This document shows positions 12,707 through 20,633 of a DNA stretch of 20,966 bases, piece by piece. The stretch spans positions 1 through 20,966 of IMG/VR virus record IMGVR_UViG_3300031957_001524, one strand, 5' to 3'. The notes under the pieces were generated by a model, which saw nothing but the letters and a program-made list of their open reading frames with translations, was not told the DNA's origin and ran no database searches. The stretch comes from a virus. Made by a program: the position numbers and the translations under genes. Positions within the stretch are counted from its first letter, which is position 1; each line of letters starts with the position of its first letter.

Positions 12707-13240
12707 TTAACTAATGTCAAACTCAAACATAGGTTGCGGTGACAACCCTGTTACTTCAATGGTGATACCTGAACGGTCACCAAATGCGGTACCTGTTTCA
12801 CTGGTACTAGCAGTGACAATCGCACCTGAAGTGTTACCTAAAATCCAATATCTATCGTTAGCATCCTTGACAACTACAACGAGTCTAGTGTTCTGTCCTA
12901 AGATGTTGAGAGTGTTTAATTTCTCACCTTCTAAAGTGTTGACAACAAAACTAAGAACTGATGTATAGAACGCTGTTCCATTTTCCTCACTAAACGCACC
13001 AGTTTCACTAAGTGAAGCTGATTGTCTTGGTTGTTGGAATTCGAACATACCATTCGTTGTTAAGTCAGCCACAGATGTAATATCAATAGTTCCTCCCTGT
13101 GCGGTTAGAGCTGTTGCAACACCTGTAGTAGCTGTGATAGATATGTCTTGTCCTGTCGTTGAACCGATGTATACTGCTTTAACACCACCAAGTGATGAAC
13201 GACAATCTAAAGTAGTACCGGTATTTAAAACACATGCCAT
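12707..13240 (-). CDS. Probable major tail tube protein
   Basis: The protein has 177 residues. It starts MACVLNTGTTLDCRSSLGGV and continues with beta strands and Thr/Gly/Ala-rich loops. Features suggesting a tail-tube fold are FQQPRQSASLSETG (about 68-81), NTRLVVVVKDANDRYWILGN (about 117-136), and the ending GTAFGDRSGITIEVTGLSP (about 150-168), a 'GdrsGytit.tG' finish I associate with tail-tube-like proteins in Bacteroidota phages. It is the last gene of the scaffold-capsid unit, with a terminator after it, consistent with a protein needed in many copies. A capsid-decoration role is the main alternative. Confidence 0.55.
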   Translation of the reverse strand: MACVLNTGTTLDCRSSLGGVKAVYIGSTTGQDISITATTGVATALTAQGGTIDITSVADLTTNGMFEFQQPRQSASLSETGAFSEENGTAFYTSVLSFVVNTLEGEKLNTLNILGQNTRLVVVVKDANDRYWILGNTSGAIVTASTSETGTAFGDRSGITIEVTGLSPQPMFEFDIS

Positions 13241-13267
13241 ATCTATTATTTTTTAGTTCTTAGTTTA

Positions 13268-14161
13268 TTAGAGCTCTGCGACAAATAAGTTAGGTTCACT
13301 AACAGCAACACCTAATCTCCATCTCATAAGACCTCTCATCTCATCGTTATCCTGTGAATACCACAATCTGAACTGTTCAAAGTCTGAAGTCAAATCAGTT
13401 CCCATGAAGAGTGCTGATTGTGGACCCATGTACTTTAACTCACTTCCTACCAATCCTGATGAAGCAACAACTCTCACCTGTGTACCTGGTACGAAGATGT
13501 TAGTTGAACCTGGTTCAATGTGGTAGTAGTTCTCTTGTGTGATACCTAATACTAACGCTCTGTAGTTAGAAGGTGACAAGATTAAGATTAAGTCGTCTTG
13601 AGTGTAAGCCTTATCGGGTAAAGCTGCGTACATTGCTTGAGCCGCATCAACAGCAGTAGTTGGTGTCCATGCAACAGCAGTAGCACCTGATACAGTTCCG
13701 TTAGCAACTGTCAAGATGTCAGTCAAACCACTGTAAGCTCCATCACCATTGATGAGGAAGTTTTCATTGTAGTTATTCAACTTACCGACAAAGTGCTCAG
13801 CCAACATTTCCTCAAAAGGAATAGAAGTGCCACCGTTGTAAGCACCTGCAGCCAACTGTTGTGAGAAGAAAGTATCTCTCAACGTCTGAACACATTGTAC
13901 AACGTTTACCTTGTTATTTTTTAATGTCATTGGAACAACTGAAATAGTTGTGTCACCTGACGCGTTCCATCCGCAATTAGCACCGTCTTGTACATCAAAA
14001 TCGGTATCTAACAATGGGATGTCAACTGAGTTTCCCTGAAGTCCAACGCGGACGTTCATAAATTCAGCTAAGTTGGTTTCTAAGATAGACTTTGAAATAA
14101 GTCCAAAAGACTCCTGGTCTATATATCCCGCAATAGCTGTTACATCAAATCCTGTAGCCAT
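13268..14161 (-). CDS. Major capsid protein (HK97-type fold expected)
   Basis: The protein has 297 residues and forms the icosahedral shell. It starts MATGFDVTAIAGYIDQESFG, with an N-terminal SILETNLAEFMNVRVGLQGN stretch, an E-loop-like region with KNNKVNVVQCVQTLRDTF, then LILILSPSNYRALV and VPGTQVRVVASSGLVG (P-domain-like strands), and the ending MRWRLGVAVSEPNLFVAEL. The final 'mrwrlGvavsePnLfv' segment is a common capsid ending. There is no long N-terminal delta domain, and the separate upstream gene looks like the scaffold. The leader AAAAAATAAATAATC is A-rich with no Shine-Dalgarno. It is flanked by scaffold and tail-tube genes, which supports the call. Confidence 0.85.
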   Translation of the reverse strand: MATGFDVTAIAGYIDQESFGLISKSILETNLAEFMNVRVGLQGNSVDIPLLDTDFDVQDGANCGWNASGDTTISVVPMTLKNNKVNVVQCVQTLRDTFFSQQLAAGAYNGGTSIPFEEMLAEHFVGKLNNYNENFLINGDGAYSGLTDILTVANGTVSGATAVAWTPTTAVDAAQAMYAALPDKAYTQDDLILILSPSNYRALVLGITQENYYHIEPGSTNIFVPGTQVRVVASSGLVGSELKYMGPQSALFMGTDLTSDFEQFRLWYSQDNDEMRGLMRWRLGVAVSEPNLFVAEL

Positions 14162-14184
14162 GATTATTTATTTTTTAATTTAAT

Positions 14185-14742
14185 TTATTTACCAACAGAT
14201 TGTTTTCTCATTTCTAAGATGGTTTGCATTCTTGCATCGTGAACGTTTCGTTCTGCTTTGTTCAATGCTCCAATGTTGTTTCTGATTTTATCAGTAGCAG
14301 GTCCATCTCTGAATTCGTGAAATTCTCCCTTGATTGAGTTTATTTGATTTTGTAAATCTTCAATTTTTGGAGAGAGTGCTCCTACAATCTGATTTACGAG
14401 GTCATCACCAAAGTTTTCTTTTTCTTCTACGATAACTTCCTCTTCTTCTGCTGGTTCTTCTATACTTACGATGATACCTTCAGCATCAACACCTACTATG
14501 ATACCCTCTGAAGTTTCGTGTAATCCTTCAGGAGCAGGGATATCACCCTCCTCCGTTACAACAAATAATTGTTTTCCAACTTCAAATTCACCTTCGGTCT
14601 TGACCTTAGTTCCATCAACAAGTGTAGCTTCAGCAAGTGTTACTTCGTCAGAGTCTGTTTCAGTTTCAAGAGATGCTTCCTCAATCGCATCCTCTACTCC
14701 TAACATTACTCTAATTTTGTAAAGTGCTTCTTGTGCAGTCAT
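14185..14742 (-). CDS. Scaffolding-like protein
   Basis: The protein has 185 residues, is strongly acidic, and lies directly before the capsid gene. Residues about 40-96 form a small beta domain: VDGTKVKTEGEFEVGKQLFV, then TEEGDIPAPEG and IIVGVDAEGIIVSIEEPAE. A Glu-rich linker (EEEEVIVEEKE) leads to a helical, probably coiled-coil part (VNQIVGALSPKIEDLQNQIN) and a basic C-terminal end (ARMQTILEMRKQSVGK). Acidic beta domain plus coiled coil plus basic tail immediately upstream of the capsid gene is typical of scaffolds, which shape the procapsid and are then removed or cleaved, here probably by the XkdF-like protease. The A-rich leader matches that of the capsid gene. Confidence 0.7.
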   Translation of the reverse strand: MTAQEALYKIRVMLGVEDAIEEASLETETDSDEVTLAEATLVDGTKVKTEGEFEVGKQLFVVTEEGDIPAPEGLHETSEGIIVGVDAEGIIVSIEEPAEEEEVIVEEKENFGDDLVNQIVGALSPKIEDLQNQINSIKGEFHEFRDGPATDKIRNNIGALNKAERNVHDARMQTILEMRKQSVGK

Positions 14743-14774
14743 GTTAATTTATTTTTTGGGTTTATTATTACTTA

Positions 14775-14782
14775 CAAATATA
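14775..14782 (-). promoter_or_regulatory. Candidate -7 box (TATATTTG) before the scaffold gene
   Basis: TATATTTG on the minus strand, 32 bases before the scaffold ATG, is an exact match to the Bacteroidota -7 consensus TAnnTTTG. No clear TTTG or TTG lies about 17-21 bases upstream, so the promoter is incomplete by eye. It would give the capsid unit its own transcription start. Confidence 0.4.
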
Positions 14783-14788
14783 AAAACC

Positions 14789-14959
14789 TTATTTTTCGTC
14801 CTTTATATCACTATATTCCTTATATAAACGAATTAAGGTGTAAATTATAGACACAGACAATAGAAATATTTTTAGGATAGCTTCTATGTCCATGAATGAT
14901 ACTGTGATTGCCCCCGTGTTCAACAGTATGACTTTATCATTGATAAGTTGTTTTATCAT
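14789..14959 (-). CDS. Small single-pass membrane protein (56 aa)
   Basis: This gene's ATG (14959) overlaps the TGA of the protease gene (ATGA). The product starts MIKQLINDKVILLNTGAITV, has one hydrophobic segment at about 25-45 (IEAILKIFLLSVSIIYTLIR), and a charged end KEYSDIKDEK. One membrane helix followed by a short charged tail is a pattern seen in small phage membrane proteins near head genes; similar 'ae..lkilLlvvsi.Ytiykw.key' sequences occur in other Bacteroidota phages, from memory. It fills what would otherwise be a gap of more than 200 bases. Role unknown; a holin-type or membrane-assembly function is possible. Confidence 0.7.
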   Translation of the reverse strand: MIKQLINDKVILLNTGAITVSFMDIEAILKIFLLSVSIIYTLIRLYKEYSDIKDEK

Positions 14960-16713
14960 TCTTTAACTTTTTTAAGTATATCTTTGATATCATTAAGTGT
15001 AGTCTCAGGGTTTACTGGTTTCATTCGTTGAATAAATCCACCAGCCAAACTAAAGCCTCTAAGTTCTCCTGATTTGATAAGGTTCCACGTTTCATCATCG
15101 TTAATTTTATAACTAACATACCACGTACCCTCTGGTAATGCAAATCCATATTTGTATGATTTATCATGTTTAATACTTTCACTTATCCAACTTTCCATCA
15201 AGGTATTATCAGTTGTAATATCTTCATTGTGATTAACGTCAGTATTGTTGTGTTTATTATTTCTAAAGAACTTCTCAGCCATCTTTCTAATGGTCTTCTT
15301 TGAAAAATAAATGTAGAATGGATTACCTTCCTCATCTCTACGTAATATCATCTTATTGGGTATCATAAGAGGTCCTACCACCATTCTCTTTTCTTCATCA
15401 ATACTCAATGAGAAGTTTCTCTTCTTTAGATAAGCATTGTTCTTAGTTGAACCTTGTGGTGATGGTTGTCTTTGGTTGTTAGACTTCATTGATTTCTCTT
15501 CAGCTGCATTATCTGCTCTGTTTGATGCAATGATTACCTTGTTACCTGTATCACCTTTAAACACTTCCAATTTAGTCCAATAATGAACACAGTTAGGTCC
15601 CCCCTTCCATTGAAGTTTAGAATATGATGAATTACCTCTCGGTCCAAAATCTCTGTTTAAAGATGACATCTTATTTACCTCATCGGTTGTGAATATCTTA
15701 CCTCTTGTTGCAAGTCTTAACATTGCTTTACAGAAATCTCTTTGTGCTGCAGGTCCTGTATATCTCCAATAGGTTTCAGGTGCTTCCTCTTTTTTAATTG
15801 ATAATCTCTTTAATATATCTAATGACCTGATTGCAGTTATAACATCACCAATTCCTGCAAATTGATTTAAGGTCATATCTATGTACAAGTCATCCTTCCC
15901 TATATAAACACCGTTGTTATCGTCTTCAGCAAAGTCTAAGATATCTCTCTGTTCTTCCTCAGTATAATAAGACTTCTTACATTTACCGTCTTTGTCTTTT
16001 TTACACTTAGCTAACTCTAATTCTTCTAATTTGTTTTGTGCCCATCTAATACCGGCATCACCACCCCATGCATCCCACATAAGTTTTCCACATCCTTCAC
16101 TATATGGTGTGTCACTATTTTGTCTGTGTCTTTCAAATGCAGCCATTCTTGAAATGGTATCTCTACTAATGTTTTCACCTTTACATAACTGATGTGCCCT
16201 TTGCTTACCAACGTCAGTTCCACAACTACCCCATCCGTTCTTATCAGCCCATTCTATAGCTCTACATGCGTTACCAGTTGCACCTTGAGGGTAGTCATTA
16301 TATGTTTCAAAGTTTTCTTCGTGTGTCTCACAAGGCATATAATATGTTTCCCCTTCGTATTCATGTTCGTGATATCCTTCACAACCCATCTCTTCAGCTG
16401 CTTTTTGTGCTTGTTCTATGGTGTGATAAGCCATTACACCATCAATCATTACAAACTCTTCGTTGTTTTGTATTGGAACACAATTAGGTACTTCTCTACC
16501 GTTCTTCATTTTTGTTCCTATTGCTTCATAACCTTCTTGACAAGGGTTAGGGGTTATAAAGTCTTCTTCGTTGAAGTATAAGAAGTCTGCTTGTATAGCA
16601 GGTTTATCAACGATACTAACTATCTCAACACCCGTACCGTCAAATACGTCATCTGTCAACTCTTCGTCGTCAATATCAAGTTCTACTATCTTATCTATTT
16701 TTTCGTCAATCAT
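14956..16713 (-). CDS. Modular prohead protease (XkdF-like) with inserted phage modules
   Basis: The protein has 585 residues, long for a prohead protease. Residues 27-45 (GVEIVSIVDKPAIQADFLY) are a typical protease-family start. Several modules follow: NPCQEGYEAIGTK-VPNCVP (56-80); AYHTIEQAQKAAEEMGCEGY with HEHEYEG and YYMPCETHE (95-132); DYPQGATGNACRAIEWADKN with GWGSCGTDVGKQRAHQLCKG (140-179); and RYTGPAAQRDFCKAML with KGGPNCVHYWTKLEVF (317-385). The C-terminal XkdF-like domain (about 430-565) shows VVGPLMIPNK, VNHNEDI with His about 495, MESWISES with Ser about 508, and LRGFSLAGGF. His and Ser are the likely catalytic pair. It would cleave scaffold and capsid during maturation. It overlaps tape measure and the 56-aa gene by ATGA. 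Confidence 0.8.
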   Translation of the reverse strand: MIDEKIDKIVELDIDDEELTDDVFDGTGVEIVSIVDKPAIQADFLYFNEEDFITPNPCQEGYEAIGTKMKNGREVPNCVPIQNNEEFVMIDGVMAYHTIEQAQKAAEEMGCEGYHEHEYEGETYYMPCETHEENFETYNDYPQGATGNACRAIEWADKNGWGSCGTDVGKQRAHQLCKGENISRDTISRMAAFERHRQNSDTPYSEGCGKLMWDAWGGDAGIRWAQNKLEELELAKCKKDKDGKCKKSYYTEEEQRDILDFAEDDNNGVYIGKDDLYIDMTLNQFAGIGDVITAIRSLDILKRLSIKKEEAPETYWRYTGPAAQRDFCKAMLRLATRGKIFTTDEVNKMSSLNRDFGPRGNSSYSKLQWKGGPNCVHYWTKLEVFKGDTGNKVIIASNRADNAAEEKSMKSNNQRQPSPQGSTKNNAYLKKRNFSLSIDEEKRMVVGPLMIPNKMILRRDEEGNPFYIYFSKKTIRKMAEKFFRNNKHNNTDVNHNEDITTDNTLMESWISESIKHDKSYKYGFALPEGTWYVSYKINDDETWNLIKSGELRGFSLAGGFIQRMKPVNPETTLNDIKDILKKVKE

Positions 16714-18488
16714 AATCTTGAAAGGTTTTCTATTTGTTGATTTGCTTGTTGTGCATTTGTAACATCGGTTGCAATTACATAGGCTTGTATTGGAGGTGCT
16801 TGATTAGACTGTGCACCGGTAATATCTATATCTTGTCCTTGTGTTGTGGTTCTTGGGATATTGAATTGTGGTGTTGGACCTTGACTAATACTTGGTGGTG
16901 TTATAGAGGGGTCAGGACCTGGTGTGTCTACTGCTAATATCTTTCTGACATTGAGTAAACCTGATGCAATTGCAACACCTGCTGCAATCTGTGGGAATGG
17001 TGGTGGTGCTGGTGTGTTTGCTAATGCGTTGGTTGCCGCTTGGTAGGTATTGATTGTTGCCGCTGCGACAGCTGCTGCTTTACCTACGGCTGATTGTTCT
17101 CCTGCAATTTGTGATATCGCACTGAATGCAGCTGATGAAACAGCGAGTTTACTATCTAACTCTGCTTTGTCAATTTCTTTTTTCTTATCAGCTTCTTCTT
17201 TTGCTGTATCAATTCTCTTTTGTGAAAATTCATCTTCAATTGCAGTCTTTTGTTTTTCAAATTCTTCTTGTAGTGCTAACTTCTCTTCGTCAGTTGCTCT
17301 TAGTAATTCAAGTTCAGCAAGTGCTGCCTCCTCAGCTAACTCAAGTGCTCTTAGTGCCGCTTGTTCTTCATCTTCTATATTTGCCGTTCTTAGGTCCTCT
17401 ATCATACCCTCAATACTCATCTTACGGTCTAACTCCTCTTGGTCTAACTCACGTCTTAACTGTGCTGATTCCAAAGATACGATAGACGCTTCCTGTTCTC
17501 TTGCTATTCTATCTGCAGTTGCTTGAGCTAGTTCTGCTTCTAACTCTCTACGGTCTTCATCGTTCTTAGTTAACGCAAGTTTTGCTTGTAATAGGTTTTC
17601 AGTTTCCTTAGCTTCTAACAATGCGTTTTCTACTAACTGTTCGTTAGCTGCAATAACATTCTCAAGTGCCTCACTACGTTCGTCATATGACCTTGTGGTA
17701 TCCTCACTAATCTTCTTTTGTTCTTCTAACTCTTTGGTAAGTTTTGCATTTTGTACAAGTAGTCTGTTCTGTAAAGCTGCAAATCTATTGTTTGCATCGA
17801 TGAGGTTGTTTGTGGTCTCGATAGCTACCTGTACTTCTGCTACAACTTCTGATACTACTTCAACTGCTGCGTTGAATGCGTCCACTGCTTTCTCAGAGAA
17901 ATCTTCTACACCTAATGCAACCTTAGCTACCGCATCACCTGCAATGGTCGCTGCATTACTAAAGTTACCTTTGAATAGTTCCCCTACTGCCGTAGCTAAT
18001 GCGGGTATAAGTTCTAAGATACCTTCAAACCTATTGATGATGTTATTAACGATTAGTTCACCAAAACTCTTGAGTGATTCTAACGGGTTATTAAACAACG
18101 CAGATAATGGTTCACCTAATGATAAGACTAAGTTGTATATCTTCTCAAATACAACACCTACTGCAGCTGTAGCACCTTGTAATATCTTTGCTCCCGTATC
18201 AGTTTTCTTAAACCATTCTACCAACTGAGCAAATGCAGTTAACAATAATCCTATACCTGTTGCTGCAATTGCACCTTTGAGTGCTCCAAATGCGGCTTTA
18301 CCTTTCTTTCCAAATTGTGTTAAGAACCCACCCCCTTTCTTAGTTGCTTTACCTGTATCTTCAACTGCTTCACTAACTTCTTCTTGTTCTTTAGCAACAC
18401 TTTTTAATGCATCACTTAATTCATTGAGGTCTGTGATATAACCATCTACACCTTCAACTTTAAAAAATATATCAACTTCTTGTGCCAT
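16710..18488 (-). CDS. Tail tape measure protein
   Basis: The protein has 592 residues. It fixes tail length and is chambered in the tail tube. It starts MAQEVDIFFKVEGVDGYITD, then a Lys/Gly-rich stretch (KKGGGFLTQFGKKGKAAFG), a hydrophobic segment at about 70-92 (ALKGAIAATGIGLLLTAFAQ), more Ala/Val-rich helices to about 230, a long Glu/Lys/Ala coiled coil at about 235-455, a second Ala-rich hydrophobic part at about 460-520, and a Pro/Gln-rich end with QAPPIQAYVIATDV. At about 0.15 nm per residue this predicts a tail near 90 nm if uncleaved. The start codon is the end of a 25-base repeat shared with the 234-aa gene. It is followed by head genes rather than tail genes. Confidence 0.85.
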   Translation of the reverse strand: MAQEVDIFFKVEGVDGYITDLNELSDALKSVAKEQEEVSEAVEDTGKATKKGGGFLTQFGKKGKAAFGALKGAIAATGIGLLLTAFAQLVEWFKKTDTGAKILQGATAAVGVVFEKIYNLVLSLGEPLSALFNNPLESLKSFGELIVNNIINRFEGILELIPALATAVGELFKGNFSNAATIAGDAVAKVALGVEDFSEKAVDAFNAAVEVVSEVVAEVQVAIETTNNLIDANNRFAALQNRLLVQNAKLTKELEEQKKISEDTTRSYDERSEALENVIAANEQLVENALLEAKETENLLQAKLALTKNDEDRRELEAELAQATADRIAREQEASIVSLESAQLRRELDQEELDRKMSIEGMIEDLRTANIEDEEQAALRALELAEEAALAELELLRATDEEKLALQEEFEKQKTAIEDEFSQKRIDTAKEEADKKKEIDKAELDSKLAVSSAAFSAISQIAGEQSAVGKAAAVAAATINTYQAATNALANTPAPPPFPQIAAGVAIASGLLNVRKILAVDTPGPDPSITPPSISQGPTPQFNIPRTTTQGQDIDITGAQSNQAPPIQAYVIATDVTNAQQANQQIENLSRL

Positions 18489-18510
18489 ACTATTAAATAG
18501 ATTATTTTAT
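18486..18510 (-). repeat. 25-base initiation-region repeat, copy B
   Basis: Read on the minus strand this is ATAAAATAATC then TATTTAATAGTATG, ending in the tape measure ATG. It matches 6217-6241 at 24 of 25 bases. Confidence 0.85.
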
Positions 18511-20633
18511 GTTCTTGATAATATTTTGATGAGGTCAACCTTCACAGAAGCTTTTTCCCCTAATGGTACGTCATATATCTTTTCGACATAATAGTAAGTG
18601 TCTTTGACAAAGATTACATCATCAAAACTAAACTCTCTCAAATCATCTGAGTTAAGTATAAAATATGCAGTAACACGTCTTGCCCATTTATCATACAATG
18701 AATTTATATATGTTGACCAATATGCAGTATATACTGAACTACCAATGTTTTGATTTTGAAGACCAAACTTAATATATCCCTGTTCTCTTTGCCAGTTTAA
18801 ATCAATACTTGAAGCAACAAGAGGAAAATCAGAATATGGACTAATCATAGGATAATCTGTAAATCCTGTTGCAACTGCTAAGTCATCTTCCATATACCAT
18901 GTATCATTTCTTGCCGCTATAGTACCTGTGTCTTTGATACCATTATAGAATACCAATCTTTTATTTGATACAACAGGTTCATGCAATACTGCACCAGGTT
19001 CAGCTTCGTGAATGTGATTGTGACCAATGATTGTATTATCCATACCATTGTTTGCTTCTTGAGCACCTTCAATTTGCATTACAGGAAATGGTATTATATT
19101 GGTTTCAATATTTCTATCACCTGTTAATAATTCATTATTACTGAATACTCTTAATGTTCCAAAGGGTTCATTAAATTGTTCTTGATATTGTTCATTCAAA
19201 TCATCACCCCCCTCACTATCTATGTATTCAATTACAGAACTTTGTGTATAAAATAGAGGACTAATTTTAAAGTCTTTTGAGACATCCAATTTATCTGTCC
19301 AATCAAACTCATCACCTGATGCAATATATGATGTCCATGGTTCTATAATAAAGTTAGAAGAGTTATTTTTGTCAGGTGCAAGAACCAATCTGAACTTGGT
19401 AATGATATCTCTAATAAAATCTATCTTTTTATAATCATTTGATAATAGGGGTGCAATTGATTGTTGACCTGGAGCATCGGTAATTTCTAAAGTACCTGTA
19501 ATATTTTCATTATCAGCACCACTACTAAAATTTATAAAGATTTCAGCACCTGCTGGTAAACTAACAGTATGTTCACCATTAAGAGCTATAAGAATGTCAT
19601 CCTCAGAGTCTGGTTCAAATGTATCGGATATAGTATCCAAAGTAGTATTAACTGCAGCATAAAATCTTCTTAAATTACATATTGCACTAATTGGTGTTGG
19701 ATTTCTAGCATCAGCTGTATAACCATAAGCAAATGTATAAGTTCCACTTTGAGGTACAATATATCTTCCACCTGAGAAGTTATTACCAGGGTCAAGATAT
19801 ATAATATCTAAATTAATTTCTTGACCTGAACTTGGTCCTGACTCAAAACCTTCTGCTTTACCTGTGTTCTGTAATGACTCAGTTAAAATATTTGCTTCAT
19901 TACCAAAGGCTGATAAGTATATCTTTTGAAATGTTTCACCTGACAAAAAATCAGATGTATAAGTAAAACCTGCTTCTTCAAATATTGCATCCCATACAGC
20001 TTTTGCTCTAATCATGGGTTTAAACCTTTCTCTTTCCAAATCGTATGAACTATTGGTAAATGGTTTAGAGTGTGCTATACTACTATGTCTTATCTCCCCC
20101 TCATTTGGAACAATACCGGTATAAGTGTTACCGTGGTCAATAAGTGGATAGATTACGTTACCATCTAATAATCCATCTGTACTTGCACCTTCAGGAAATG
20201 CTTGCCATGATAATACTATATTATTTGATGTAAGGTCATGGTCATAAGCTGATAAGTCTAATTCATTTATAGTTCCCTCACCAATAGAAGTAGCGAGAGA
20301 ACGAGTAGAACCAAAGAATATAACCTCATAGTCAATCTTTTCATTTTCTCTTGTAATGTAAATGTTATTTAGTCTGAGTTCACCTTGTCTAAACAAGACA
20401 CCATCAATCATTAACTCAGCATCTATTTTTTGTGTTATGTCAAAATCAAAACCAGTGATTTCAAATGCAGTTTCAAAGAACTGAGCATTATTAGCTGTAG
20501 CAGGTATTCTAAACGTCTGACTAAACTCAGAACGAGCAGAAGTATCAGTTATATCTTCAATTGCAAAGTTTAACTTTGGTGGGTCAAACTGATATAGGTC
20601 CAAGTATATATCACCTACTCTAATCTGTACCAT
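18507..20633 (-). CDS. Large tail protein, probable tail-tip / hub component
   Basis: The protein has 708 residues with no membrane segment. It starts MVQIRVGDIYLDLYQFDPPK and continues LNFAIEDITDTSARSEFSQT then FRIPATANNAQFFETAF, a beginning I associate with large tail proteins next to the tape measure gene in Bacteroidota phages and prophages. The middle is beta-rich (YIVPQSGTYTFAYGYTADA, about 293-311). The end, YYVEKIYDVPLGEKASVKVD, resembles the closing strands of hub or distal-tail domains. The start overlaps the preceding stop as TAATG and is preceded by AGAGG, one of few Shine-Dalgarno-like sequences here. Just upstream of the tape measure gene, it is most likely a tail-tip or baseplate-like protein. 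Receptor binding is possible. Confidence 0.65.
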   Translation of the reverse strand: MVQIRVGDIYLDLYQFDPPKLNFAIEDITDTSARSEFSQTFRIPATANNAQFFETAFEITGFDFDITQKIDAELMIDGVLFRQGELRLNNIYITRENEKIDYEVIFFGSTRSLATSIGEGTINELDLSAYDHDLTSNNIVLSWQAFPEGASTDGLLDGNVIYPLIDHGNTYTGIVPNEGEIRHSSIAHSKPFTNSSYDLERERFKPMIRAKAVWDAIFEEAGFTYTSDFLSGETFQKIYLSAFGNEANILTESLQNTGKAEGFESGPSSGQEINLDIIYLDPGNNFSGGRYIVPQSGTYTFAYGYTADARNPTPISAICNLRRFYAAVNTTLDTISDTFEPDSEDDILIALNGEHTVSLPAGAEIFINFSSGADNENITGTLEITDAPGQQSIAPLLSNDYKKIDFIRDIITKFRLVLAPDKNNSSNFIIEPWTSYIASGDEFDWTDKLDVSKDFKISPLFYTQSSVIEYIDSEGGDDLNEQYQEQFNEPFGTLRVFSNNELLTGDRNIETNIIPFPVMQIEGAQEANNGMDNTIIGHNHIHEAEPGAVLHEPVVSNKRLVFYNGIKDTGTIAARNDTWYMEDDLAVATGFTDYPMISPYSDFPLVASSIDLNWQREQGYIKFGLQNQNIGSSVYTAYWSTYINSLYDKWARRVTAYFILNSDDLREFSFDDVIFVKDTYYYVEKIYDVPLGEKASVKVDLIKILSRT

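Noticed and set aside
14743-14788. Full promoter with -33 box before the scaffold gene
   Set aside because: Only the -7 box TATATTTG is convincing; no TTG at the expected distance, so it is kept only as a candidate.
16192-16581. Plus-strand frame of 129 codons opposite the protease gene
   Set aside because: Cys/Phe-rich translation without domain signs, and fully within a well-supported minus-strand gene.
17050-17526. Long plus-strand frame opposite the tape measure coiled coil (158 codons), and similar ones at 17126-17485 and 17695-18228
   Set aside because: Ser/Ala-rich translation is the expected antisense shadow of Glu/Lys/Ala coiled-coil codons, with no promoter or leader.
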